Of a DNA stretch of 30,502 nt, positions 1-5,735 are shown in pieces. Each line of letters opens with the position of its first letter. The first letter of the stretch is position 1. Both the position numbers and the translations under genes were made by a program. Origin of the DNA: a virus; the IMG/VR virus record IMGVR_UViG_3300042154_001056, positions 1 to 30,502 of that record; one strand, 5' to 3'. The notes under the pieces were generated by a model. The model saw only the letters and a list, made by a program, of their open reading frames with translations, did not search any database and was not told the DNA's origin.

Positions 1-231
1 TGGTGACCATGTATTCTGCAGGAATAGAATCCACATCATCAATCTCTACTGATTCAGAAGCTCTGAAGGATATCTTTAGGAGCGGAGATTCAATCTTGTC
101 AACCTCGAATAGTTGCATTGCCATTGTTAGGTTATTTTTTAAATATTCGATACTTTTTGTGCGGGACTTTTTTAGGTCACTAAGACGGTCAATTTCGGCA
201 TCAATTATCGAACATTCTGAAGTTAGTTGCT
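1..231. repeat. Terminal direct repeat, left copy
   Basis: These 231 bases recur at 30272-30502. The first 127 bases are identical. Six substitutions lie at 128, 167, 180, 188, 194 and 230. Joining the copies restores one open reading frame (Gp157 family), so this is an assembly overlap of a circular or circularly permuted genome rather than a biological terminal repeat placed between genes. Removing one copy gives 30,271 bp. Confidence 0.95.
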
Positions 232-388
232 TGATGATGAAGCCATAATTTGTGCCTTTGGTTGTCAGGTTCTCTGAATTGATTTTAAGTGCTTCCTCTA
301 TTTCTAGAGTAAGTTCCCCGCAATTTTCAATCAGTTGGTCAATTAATTGAATTTGGCTTTTTTCGATTTCATAGAGTGATAGTTTCAT
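1..388 (-). CDS. Siphovirus Gp157-family protein, N-terminal part (continues at 30271)
   Basis: This is the first 129 codons of a gene that reads across the window junction into 30271-30165, giving 164 aa in all. The start at 388 follows the ERF-side neighbour closely. The protein opens with MKLSLYEIEK, continues as a charged coiled coil (about residues 5-85: IDAEIDRLSDLKKSRTKSIE), and then has a beta-rich part with KISFRASESVEIDDVDSIP. This layout matches the Gp157 family (PF05565), first noted in Streptococcus phages and often placed beside single-strand annealing proteins and SSBs. Its biochemical role is not settled, but it is probably in DNA replication or recombination. It lies directly downstream of ERF in the leftward early operon. 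Confidence 0.85.
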   Translation of the reverse strand, partial: MKLSLYEIEKSQIQLIDQLIENCGELTLEIEEALKINSENLTTKGTNYGFIIKQLTSECSIIDAEIDRLSDLKKSRTKSIEYLKNNLTMAMQLFEVDKIESPLLKISFRASESVEIDDVDSIPAEYMVT

Positions 389-389
389 C

Positions 390-923
390 TTATGCTTTTT
401 TAGATTGGTTGATTAATTCTGCTTTGACTTCTGCTGAGACAATATATTTGCTTTCAATCTGCTCAATAGTACCTTTGCCATTTTTAAGAGCAGCCAAGCA
501 TTTATTGAAATTCTCAGTACCTCTGTTTAAGAAAGGCTTTTTAACTTCTGGCTCAATCTTAACTTCCGGCTTTTTGCTCGCTTCATTTCCATCATCATCT
601 TCAATCTCCAAGGCTAATAAACTAGCTAGGGTGTATCTCCGATAGTAAGTAATTGCGCTACCCATCTGCTGCGGATTAAGAGTTATCGGTAAAGGTAACG
701 ATGATTCAATAATCTCATCACCAGACATCAGCATGGTTCCGACATTGCCATCCTTAATCGGTTGCATAAGCACAATTCCGAGTTCTGAAAGGATTGGCTT
801 TACCTCTGAAATGATTTGTGTAAGGGTCGCATATTTGTTTTTAAAGTGTGGATTAACTCCATCCTTCTTAACGGCTTGGACCCGCTTTTGAAATTCCAAT
901 AGTTTTTCTGTTAATTTCTGCAT
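390..923 (-). CDS. erf: ERF-family single-strand annealing protein
   Basis: ERF proteins bind ssDNA and anneal complementary strands during phage recombination and genome circularisation. The 177-aa product shows the family signature: FQKRVQAVKKDG, then NPHFKNKYATLTQII near residues 24-38, then GSAITYYRRYTLASLLAL near 88-104, followed by the acidic DDDGNEA. The C-terminal third is Lys/Glu-rich and variable. The frame is open to 989, but I chose the ATG at 923 because homology-like sequence begins there and the longer form would overlap the upstream DUF3127 gene. The start is 10 nt after that gene's stop. The stop is 1 nt before the Gp157 start at 388. Together these make a recombination module. 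Confidence 0.88.
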   Translation of the reverse strand: MQKLTEKLLEFQKRVQAVKKDGVNPHFKNKYATLTQIISEVKPILSELGIVLMQPIKDGNVGTMLMSGDEIIESSLPLPITLNPQQMGSAITYYRRYTLASLLALEIEDDDGNEASKKPEVKIEPEVKKPFLNRGTENFNKCLAALKNGKGTIEQIESKYIVSAEVKAELINQSKKA

Positions 924-933
924 GACTTTTCTT

Positions 934-1269
934 TTAGAATGGTAAATCTGAATCTTGTGGGTTAAAACTTGGTGCTGAAGGTGTCGCACTCGCTGATTGT
1001 CCTTCTATTCTCCAGGCTTCTATTGTGTTGAAATACTTAATACCTTGTGGTCCGCTCCATTCACGACCCCGAAGATTAAAGTATACGGTTAGTTCCTGCC
1101 CCTCATTAAACTTATCTAACAATCCGCACTTGTCTTGTGTGCATTGGAAGGAGATGTGTTGCGGATACTTACCGTCTGCCTCTGTGGTGAGAACGAACTC
1201 ACGCTTTGAAAACTTCTCATTTACTACCTGAGTTGGTGACTTTGCTTTTAGGATTCCTTTGATTTCCAT
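934..1269 (-). CDS. DUF3127 protein, probable ssDNA-binding OB-fold protein
   Basis: The 111-aa protein resembles DUF3127 (PF11325), a small family common in Bacteroidota and their phages. Visible signatures are EIKGILKAKSPTQVV at the start, a central FVLTTEADGKYPQHISFQC strand set, and FNLRGREWSGPQGIKYFNTIEAWRIE. The tail is low-complexity and ends DSDLPF, very like the C-terminal acidic tip of bacterial SSB proteins that recruits partners. With ERF and Gp157 immediately downstream, a role as the phage's SSB substitute is a reasonable inference. The ATG follows an A/C-rich leader (1270-1290) with no Shine-Dalgarno sequence. Confidence 0.8.
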   Translation of the reverse strand: MEIKGILKAKSPTQVVNEKFSKREFVLTTEADGKYPQHISFQCTQDKCGLLDKFNEGQELTVYFNLRGREWSGPQGIKYFNTIEAWRIEGQSASATPSAPSFNPQDSDLPF

Positions 1270-1287
1270 TGTTTTGTTTTTGTTGGT

Positions 1288-1491
1288 TTATATTGTGTAT
1301 TTATTTATTTCGTAAAGGGGCGGCAGATTATAGCGTAGTCTTATAATTTGAACGCTCCCTGCTAATTGGTAAAAAGCATCATTAGCATTTAACTCTTTCG
1401 CTTCCATCTTTCTATAATACTTCTCTTGAAAATAGATCATGTCATGAGCTAAGTCTAAAAGCTGCTCTTTTGTTAATTCATTTAAGCTCAT
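1288..1491 (-). CDS. Hypothetical protein, 67 aa
   Basis: I do not recognise this protein. It is predicted mostly helical (NELTKEQLLDLAHDMIYFQ, then YYRKMEAKELNANDAFYQL) with a short basic/proline tail. Its ATG overlaps the stop of the 59-aa gene upstream as ATGA, and it ends 18 nt before the DUF3127 start, so it sits tightly in the leftward operon. The overlap is the main evidence that it is translated. Confidence 0.6.
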   Translation of the reverse strand: MSLNELTKEQLLDLAHDMIYFQEKYYRKMEAKELNANDAFYQLAGSVQIIRLRYNLPPLYEINKYTI

Positions 1492-1667
1492 AGATTTTGG
1501 ATTGATTCTTTCATTAATTCAATTCTTTCCTTGTAAAGTTGCACTAAATCTTTGTACATAACAAGCTCATCTTCATATATTTTCATCACTTTCTCTCTCA
1601 TTTGGAGCAGTTCAGTTTGTCTTGTTAATCTCCTGTTGAGGTCATCAATCATTTCAGTTGGTGTCAT
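1488..1667 (-). CDS. Hypothetical coiled-coil protein, 59 aa
   Basis: This short gene starts at the ATG at 1667 after the A/C-rich leader typical of this genome (AAAACCAAAAACA) and ends with TGA at 1488-1490, overlapping the next start by 4 bp. The product is almost wholly helical and highly charged (MIDDLNRRLTRQTELLQMRE...LYKERIELMKESI), consistent with a small coiled coil. Function is unknown. Confidence 0.55.
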   Translation of the reverse strand: MTPTEMIDDLNRRLTRQTELLQMREKVMKIYEDELVMYKDLVQLYKERIELMKESIQNL

Positions 1668-1678
1668 TGTTTTTGGTT

Positions 1679-1912
1679 TTATAGGTTAGTTATTGTTAAT
1701 TGGTGGATTTCTTCTGCAGTTAACTTTCTGGCTTGGTATACATAAACATAAAGTCCTTCCTGATGGCAAGTGGAGCAGAAGTAATCATCTTCAGTCTTGA
1801 CCCCGAATCCAGAATCAAAGCCATCTTTGCAGAACTCACATTTATAGTCATAAGTCAGTTTTTCTTTGTAGTAATATGCTGCCGCATCAGCTACCGGATT
1901 GTCTGTTCTCAT
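1679..1912 (-). CDS. Small putative zinc-ribbon protein, 77 aa
   Basis: The product carries two CxxC pairs, Cys25/Cys28 and Cys46/Cys49, 17 residues apart, which is the arrangement of a small zinc ribbon. The rest is tyrosine-rich and polar (AAAYYYKEKLTYDYK; GLYVYVYQ). The family is not recognised. It could bind nucleic acid or a host protein. Its start overlaps the stop of the upstream 76-aa gene by 4 bp (TGA at 1909-1911, ATG at 1912-1910), so translation is probably coupled. Confidence 0.6.
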   Translation of the reverse strand: MRTDNPVADAAAYYYKEKLTYDYKCEFCKDGFDSGFGVKTEDDYFCSTCHQEGLYVYVYQARKLTAEEIHQLTITNL

Positions 1913-2139
1913 ATTAATTTGTGAATAATAGTGTGAATTTTTATTGCTTCCTTCTCAAACTTTGCCCGATGGCAAGTCAGAGATCGTGCGTTCCTTAACT
2001 CATACCCGTTAAAGTTTTCGATAGGATGCTTATTCATAGCCAGCTCCATCAATCCCTCCTTTGCCTTGATGAGCATTTCAATATCAAAGATAGTTGCATG
2101 CTCGTATTTACCGATAAAGGAGAACTTACTTACTTCCAT
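1909..2139 (-). CDS. Hypothetical protein, 76 aa
   Basis: I do not recognise this protein. It is helical and rich in Lys, His and Ile (IFDIEMLIKAKEGLMELAMNK; HRAKFEKEAIKIHTIIHKLI), with no membrane segment. It overlaps the downstream zinc-ribbon gene by 4 bp and the upstream 36-aa membrane peptide gene by 10 bp. The packing supports expression in the leftward operon. Confidence 0.55.
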   Translation of the reverse strand: MEVSKFSFIGKYEHATIFDIEMLIKAKEGLMELAMNKHPIENFNGYELRNARSLTCHRAKFEKEAIKIHTIIHKLI

Positions 2140-2240
2140 GCTTTCTCGATTAAAAGGGTTATTATTAAAATTGAGGCTGCAAAGGCTATTGATAATAAGC
2201 CGAAGAATGCGAATGGGTTATTTGTTGCGAAGTCAATCAT
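2130..2240 (-). CDS. Single-pass membrane micro-protein, 36 aa
   Basis: The frame starts at the ATG at 2240, which overlaps the stop of the upstream 48-aa gene as ATGA, and ends at TAA 2130-2132, inside the start of the 76-aa gene. Almost the whole product is one hydrophobic helix (FAFFGLLSIAFAASILII), ending with a charged tail (EKAWK). It is one of three tiny membrane proteins in a row. The function is unknown; roles at the host membrane, such as exclusion or inhibition, are only a guess. Confidence 0.45.
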   Translation of the reverse strand: MIDFATNNPFAFFGLLSIAFAASILIITLLIEKAWK

Positions 2241-2383
2241 ATTGAGATAATAAAAATGGTTAAAAAAATAATTAATACTAAAGCTATTAGGGTTAACAAT
2301 GCGATATCAAATCTGCGATTGACCTCTTGGATGTCCTCATCCTGCTTTTCAAGTTCATCGAGTAGTTTTTTCCAATCTTCCAT
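2237..2383 (-). CDS. Tail-anchored membrane micro-protein, 48 aa
   Basis: The ATG is at 2383 and the TGA at 2237-2239, giving a 4-bp ATGA overlap with the next membrane peptide. The first half is a charged helix (MEDWKKLLDELEKQDEDIQE) and the second half is a single hydrophobic segment running to the C terminus (IALLTLIALVLIIFLTIFII). This is the topology of a small tail-anchored protein, perhaps oligomerising through its N-terminal helix. The family is not recognised. Confidence 0.5.
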   Translation of the reverse strand: MEDWKKLLDELEKQDEDIQEVNRRFDIALLTLIALVLIIFLTIFIISI

Positions 2384-2543
2384 TTTTTCTAAATTTTTGT
2401 CCGTTACTGCGGTTAATACTTACTTGTCTTTTGTGCATTACTTCTTTCAGAATCTCATCGTTGGCAAACTTCCTCCGATGAACGCTGAAGTCGAATCGCT
2501 TTTTTTTCTTTGGCCTGAACCAGGCTAGGATTCTTTTTATCAT
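2355..2543 (-). CDS. Basic hypothetical protein, 62 aa
   Basis: The product is strongly basic, with KRILAWFRPKKKKRFDF near the start and RSNGQKFRKNGRLEKTTR at the end, so it may bind nucleic acid or the inner face of the membrane. The frame is open up to an ATG at 2576, but the ATG at 2543 overlaps the stop of the upstream 30-aa gene as ATGA, which favours that start. It overlaps the following gene by 29 bp. The family is not recognised. Confidence 0.5.
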   Translation of the reverse strand: MIKRILAWFRPKKKKRFDFSVHRRKFANDEILKEVMHKRQVSINRSNGQKFRKNGRLEKTTR

Positions 2544-2632
2544 TTGTTTCCGATTTTTTGTAGCCACCAAATGCAAATCAATGTAAGTGGAATGGCTATT
2601 GTTAAACTTATGACCATTATGGGATAAAGCAT
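2540..2632 (-). CDS. Membrane micro-protein, 30 aa
   Basis: This minimal frame starts at 2632 within TAATG, sharing the last base of the regulator's stop, and ends with TGA at 2540-2542, overlapping the next start as ATGA. The product is one hydrophobic helix (YPIMVISLTIAIPLTLICIW) followed by WLQKIGNK. The double overlap makes chance less likely, but at 30 aa it remains tentative. Confidence 0.4.
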   Translation of the reverse strand: MLYPIMVISLTIAIPLTLICIWWLQKIGNK

Positions 2633-2850
2633 TAGTCTTGGTCTTCAGAGTTAGCTTTCTTAATTGCAGCCGCTTTTTTGTTCAGAAACTCCTTAATGAT
2701 AAGGATGTTCTTACTGCTAGTTTCCTGTTTCCCATACAGAATCCGGCTAAGGGTCTGACTTTTTAATTTAGTCAGCTCCGTCAAGGTTACTAGATCACCG
2801 TACTCCTTGATGTCTTTCCATTTTTTAATTAGTGTTTGAGGTGTTTGCAT
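2632..2850 (-). CDS. Small helix-turn-helix-like regulator, 72 aa
   Basis: This is the first gene of the leftward arm. The product is a helical bundle with a Cro/C1-like HTH pattern near residues 19-45: LVTLTELTKL (helix 2), then SQTLSRILYG (recognition-like helix), then a third helix at SKNILIIKEFL. A Lys/Ala-rich tail follows. The frame stays open to 2901, but the ATG at 2850 is preferred because it leaves the palindromic site at 2863-2873 and a TAGGTTTG element in the leader. The likely role is a repressor or Cro-like switch acting on the adjacent divergent promoters. The assignment rests on pattern only. Confidence 0.55.
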   Translation of the reverse strand: MQTPQTLIKKWKDIKEYGDLVTLTELTKLKSQTLSRILYGKQETSSKNILIIKEFLNKKAAAIKKANSEDQD

Positions 2851-2851
2851 A

Positions 2852-2873
2852 TTGTGATTTAATTGTGACACAA
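2852..2873. promoter_or_regulatory. Putative operator in the regulator leader
   Basis: TTGTGACACAA at 2863-2873 is a perfect odd-centred palindrome. A second TTGTGA half-site lies at 2852-2857, exactly 11 bp before the one at 2863-2868, so the two face the same side of the helix. The site lies just upstream of the regulator's ATG, a sensible place for autorepression. Confidence 0.45.
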
Positions 2874-2885
2874 AGTAAACACATT

Positions 2886-2893
2886 CAAACCTA
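2886..2893 (-). promoter_or_regulatory. Candidate leftward promoter -7 element
   Basis: On the minus strand these bases read TAGGTTTG, an exact match to the Bacteroidota primary-sigma -7 consensus TAnnTTTG. It lies about 36 nt before the regulator's ATG, and the operator would lie just downstream of the start of transcription. I see no convincing TTG at the -33 position. The match could be chance in AT-rich DNA. Confidence 0.4.
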
Positions 2894-2996
2894 AAAACCA
2901 AGTCTTTTTAAAAATTAACTAAAAATAGTTTTTAACAGCTAATTTTTGATAAATACCACATTTTCAGCAACTATTCTCTTGCTATTTAACAAAATA

Positions 2997-3040
2997 TCAC
3001 AATTAAAGTTGCAAATCAATAACAAATTGCATAATTTTAC
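2997..3040 (+). promoter_or_regulatory. Candidate rightward control site before the sigma gene
   Basis: TCACAATTAAA at 2997-3007 is the exact reverse complement of 2858-2868 in the regulator leader, so the same protein could bind both sides of the divergent region. A TTG at 3009-3011 is followed 20 nt later by TAATTTTA (3032-3039), one mismatch from TAnnTTTG. This would start transcription almost at the ATG at 3046. Confidence 0.35.
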
Positions 3041-3045
3041 TTTCC

Positions 3046-3621
3046 ATGAAAGAGATAGTTGATGCTCACTTTCTTGAGAACCATGAATATTACAAGAAAG
3101 TATGTCGCTACTCCTTTAAAGACCGCTATCTCTGGGAGGACCTACTGCAGGAAACATACCTTTGCTTTCTCAGAGTTAAGCCGGAAACAATAGAAAAGTA
3201 TCACGAACTCGGTAAGCTCCGCTCAATAGGAAACATAATCATCCGCTCCCTATACCAAGACAGAAAGAGAGCAAAGAAGAATAAGAACGGACATACTTCA
3301 CCACTATTTGAATTCAATTCATATAGCAATGAAGATAGCAACCTGCAGGATTCTAACGAACTAAACTACTTTGAGATTGAACTATACGAATTAGAGATGA
3401 AGGTTAACTATGACAAAGCTCTCATATTATTTGACAAGGCATTAACAGAACCCGTCTCAGATCATGCCGGAGCAAGTTCATTCCTAAAGATTAAAACATT
3501 CCTAGCAGTACAAGATTCTAATATCTATCGAATCAGCAAGCAGACAGGAATAAACAGAAAGTACATCACCGATGTATACAACGAAGCAAGAGAATACATA
3601 AAAAAAGAAATAGCAAAATGA
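3046..3621 (+). CDS. Sigma-70-like RNA polymerase sigma factor (phage)
   Basis: The 191-aa protein has the architecture of a small sigma factor. The region-2-like part contains WEDLLQETYLCFLR (residues 30-43, the core-binding motif) followed by IGNIIIRSLYQDRKRAKK (61-78, region 2.3/2.4-like, basic). A variable acidic linker follows, then a C-terminal HTH (about 158-185: IYRISKQTGINRKYITDVY) in the place of region 4. It is the first gene of the rightward virion arm, which suggests it redirects host polymerase to late promoters. A candidate promoter set is described below. It is an unusual sigma relative, and a non-sigma HTH regulator is the main alternative. The next gene overlaps by 4 bp. Confidence 0.68.
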   Translation: MKEIVDAHFLENHEYYKKVCRYSFKDRYLWEDLLQETYLCFLRVKPETIEKYHELGKLRSIGNIIIRSLYQDRKRAKKNKNGHTSPLFEFNSYSNEDSNLQDSNELNYFEIELYELEMKVNYDKALILFDKALTEPVSDHAGASSFLKIKTFLAVQDSNIYRISKQTGINRKYITDVYNEAREYIKKEIAK

Positions 3622-3839
3622 ACAACCTAGACCATTACACAGCCAACAAAGAAGAATTTGACTTTTGGGTCAATCAACACGTTAACGGGCAGACACCCAA
3701 GCTTGAAGTAAGCAACGACATCTTCCAACCACTTATCGCTCCATTCCTTAAAGCAAATCCAACGGTCAATATCTATGGATGCAAAGAATGTGTACTTGAT
3801 ATGTTAGTATGGACCAAAGCTCAACTTAAAAAGAAATAA
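3618..3839 (+). CDS. Hypothetical protein, 73 aa
   Basis: Its ATG overlaps the sigma gene's stop as ATGA. The product has an N-terminal aromatic-rich helix (EEFDFWVNQHVNG), then NIYGCKECVLDMLVWTKAQL with one CxxC pair. I do not recognise the family. A single CxxC is not enough to claim a zinc site. Confidence 0.6.
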   Translation: MNNLDHYTANKEEFDFWVNQHVNGQTPKLEVSNDIFQPLIAPFLKANPTVNIYGCKECVLDMLVWTKAQLKKK

Positions 3840-3840
3840 C

Positions 3841-4089
3841 ATGGCCAAACCAATACTCGTAGTTCGGACACCGAATTACAACAAAGAACTAGGGAAGCTT
3901 ATCTCAGCAGGGGTGAACAATGAATATCACGTCCTGGTTGTTGCCATGCCGGAAGATTCAGAAGTCTCCTTCGAAACTCACAATGCTGAAAGATTAAATT
4001 CCCTCGAGATGAAGGACCTGAAGAAGGCAGTCTTCGAACACAATAAAGCAAGCAAGCCAAAGCCAACAATATTAAGCAAGGCTAATTAA
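3841..4089 (+). CDS. Hypothetical protein, 82 aa
   Basis: The gene starts 1 nt after the preceding stop. The product opens with a beta strand (KPILVVRTPNYN), then EYHVLVVAMPEDSEVSFE, then a helix LNSLEMKDLKKAVFEH and a Lys/Pro tail. The alternation of strands and helices suggests a small compact domain. The family is not recognised. The stop shares its last A with the next tiny ORF (TAATG). Confidence 0.6.
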   Translation: MAKPILVVRTPNYNKELGKLISAGVNNEYHVLVVAMPEDSEVSFETHNAERLNSLEMKDLKKAVFEHNKASKPKPTILSKAN

Positions 4090-4124
4090 TGGAATACGAA
4101 TATCAATCATTCTGGAAGCAATGA
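4089..4124 (+). CDS. Possible 11-codon coupling ORF
   Basis: An 11-codon frame (MEYEYQSFWKQ) starts in a TAATG overlap with the 82-aa gene and ends in an ATGA overlap with the methyltransferase start at 4121. It bridges the 31-nt gap so that a ribosome could reinitiate from gene to gene. It may exist for coupling rather than for its product. Confidence 0.3.
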   Translation: MEYEYQSFWKQ

Positions 4125-5206
4125 CTAATAAAATAGAAGTAATATCAATCGGTAAAATAAAGCTTAATCCAAACAATCCCCGTTTGATTAAGGATGATAA
4201 ATTTACTAAGTTAGTTCAGTCAATAAAAGACTTTCCAGAGATGCTCGAAATCAGACCAATCGTTGTCAATGATGACATGGTTATTTTGGGGGGTAACATG
4301 CGATTTAAGGCATGCAAAGAAGCTGGGTTGAAAGAAGTACCTATTATAAAAGCAAGCGGTCTTTCAGAGGAAAAACAAAGGGAATTTTTAATCAAAGATA
4401 ATGTCAGCGGAGGCGAGTGGGATTGGGATATGCTTGCCAATCAATGGGATGAATTAGAGCTTGATGCTTGGGGACTTGATATCCCTGACTTTGCCGTTAA
4501 AGAATTAGAAGCGGAGGAAGATGACTTTGCCGTTCCGGAAGGGGGAATTGAAACTGATATTGTATTAGGTGATCTATTTGAGATTGGGGAGCATCGGTTG
4601 TTGTGTGGGGATAGTACTGATTCAGATTCAATAGCAAAATTAATGAATGGACAGAAGGCTGACATGGTATTTACTGACCCGCCTTATGGAATGAAGTTAG
4701 ATGCTGATTATAGTGGGATGAAAAGTGAAATATTTAAAGGTGGAATTGGTGGAAAGAAATATGAAAATATCAAAGGTGACCACGATGATTTTAGCCAAGA
4801 ATTAATCAATACAATATTTGCTTGTTTTAATGATTGTAAGGAAATATTTATTTGGGGAGCAGATTACTTCGCAGAATTATTGCCTAATAAAAATGACGGT
4901 AGTTGGGTTGTGTGGGATAAACGAGCAAATGGTAATGATGATATAATGGAAGATAAAAGTTCAGATAAGATGTATGGTAGTACATTTGAATTATGTTGGT
5001 CAAAGAATAAACACAAGAGAGATATTGCAAGAGTGAAATGGGCAGGGATATTTGGAATGCCATCACAAGATACGAAAGGTCGAGTTCATCCAACACAAAA
5101 ACCTATTGAATTGGCTAATTGGTTCTTTAATAAATGGGGTAAGAATAATGATTTAATCGCTGATTTATATTTAGGTGGCGGCACTACAATGGTAGCATCT
5201 CACTAA
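4121..5206 (+). CDS. ParB-like nuclease/DNA N-methyltransferase fusion, truncated by an in-frame TAA
   Basis: Residues 5-120 resemble the ParB/sulfiredoxin fold: KIKLNPNNPR, then ILGGNMRFKACKEAGLKEVP. The rest is a beta-class N6/N4 methyltransferase (PF01555 type) with motif IV DPPYG at 186-190, HPTQKP at 323-328 and a motif-I-like DLYLGGGTT at 348-356. Usually motif I reads DPFGGSGTT, so this version is atypical. The frame stops at TAA 5204-5206, right after the motif I helix. The conserved C-terminal strand and helix follow in the same frame (see 5207-5329). The enzyme could shield phage DNA from restriction. Whether the truncated form is active is doubtful. Confidence 0.82.
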   Translation: MTNKIEVISIGKIKLNPNNPRLIKDDKFTKLVQSIKDFPEMLEIRPIVVNDDMVILGGNMRFKACKEAGLKEVPIIKASGLSEEKQREFLIKDNVSGGEWDWDMLANQWDELELDAWGLDIPDFAVKELEAEEDDFAVPEGGIETDIVLGDLFEIGEHRLLCGDSTDSDSIAKLMNGQKADMVFTDPPYGMKLDADYSGMKSEIFKGGIGGKKYENIKGDHDDFSQELINTIFACFNDCKEIFIWGADYFAELLPNKNDGSWVVWDKRANGNDDIMEDKSSDKMYGSTFELCWSKNKHKRDIARVKWAGIFGMPSQDTKGRVHPTQKPIELANWFFNKWGKNNDLIADLYLGGGTTMVASH

Positions 5207-5329
5207 CTGAAACGTAAATGCTACGGAATGGAATTAGACCCTAAGTACTGCCAAGTAATAGTTGACCGGATGCTTAAACTCGACCCATCGATTAAGATTA
5301 AAAGAAACGGAGTAGATTATGCCAAGTGA
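5207..5329 (+). other. In-frame continuation of the methyltransferase beyond the TAA
   Basis: After TAA 5204-5206 the same frame stays open to TGA 5327-5329 and encodes LKRKCYGMELDPKYCQVIVD and about 20 more residues. This is the standard end of the family, where an acidic residue in the ELDP strand contributes to cofactor binding. Family members usually have a Gln or similar residue just before this LKRKC block, so a CAA-to-TAA change fits. The segment overlaps the terminase small subunit start by 11 bp, as expected of an intact gene end. Confidence 0.8.
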
Positions 5330-5735
5330 AGAAGGATATAAGAATTTAATACCTTATAAGAAAGGTCAATCTGGAAACCCTGCCGGAAGACCCCGTAAGT
5401 TTGTATGCCAACTTAAAGACATGGGATACAATAAGCAGGACATCAATCAGACCATTGAAAACATGATGGCTATGACTTTGGATGAGTTAGCAGACATCTA
5501 TAAAAACGAGATGTCCACTATTTTAGAAAGGACAATCGCCAATGCCATGCGTAAATCTTTAGAGCGTGGCTCCCTGTATTCTTTAGAAACTTTAATCAGT
5601 AGAGTTCACGGCACTCCAAAAGCTGAATTAGACCTTAATGCAAACGGAAGCTTGAATGTAAGTATCTTAAACGTGGACCCATTGGATTCAAATGATTCAG
5701 CAAACAACGGCACTCCGAAAGATAGTAGGTCTTAA
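5319..5735 (+). CDS. terS: Terminase small subunit-like protein
   Basis: The 138-aa product begins with the DUF5681-type motif YKKGQSGNPAGRPRKF (residues 13-28), common in phage and prophage terminase small subunits. A helical middle follows (TLDELADIYKNEMSTILERT; KSLERGSLYSLETLISRVHG). It lies immediately before, and overlaps by 44 bp, the large subunit. The expected role is recognition of phage DNA for packaging and regulation of the motor. The family is less conserved than TerL, so position weighs heavily in this call. Confidence 0.75.
   Translation: MPSEEGYKNLIPYKKGQSGNPAGRPRKFVCQLKDMGYNKQDINQTIENMMAMTLDELADIYKNEMSTILERTIANAMRKSLERGSLYSLETLISRVHGTPKAELDLNANGSLNVSILNVDPLDSNDSANNGTPKDSRS

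Noticed and set aside
1025-1231. Forward-strand frame opposite DUF3127
   Set aside because: Antisense shadow of a recognised gene with no family resemblance.
5204-5206. TAA read as Gln across the genome
   Set aside because: Many other genes end at TAA with correct family lengths (TerL neighbours, ERF, DUF3127, capsid), so reassignment is not supported.
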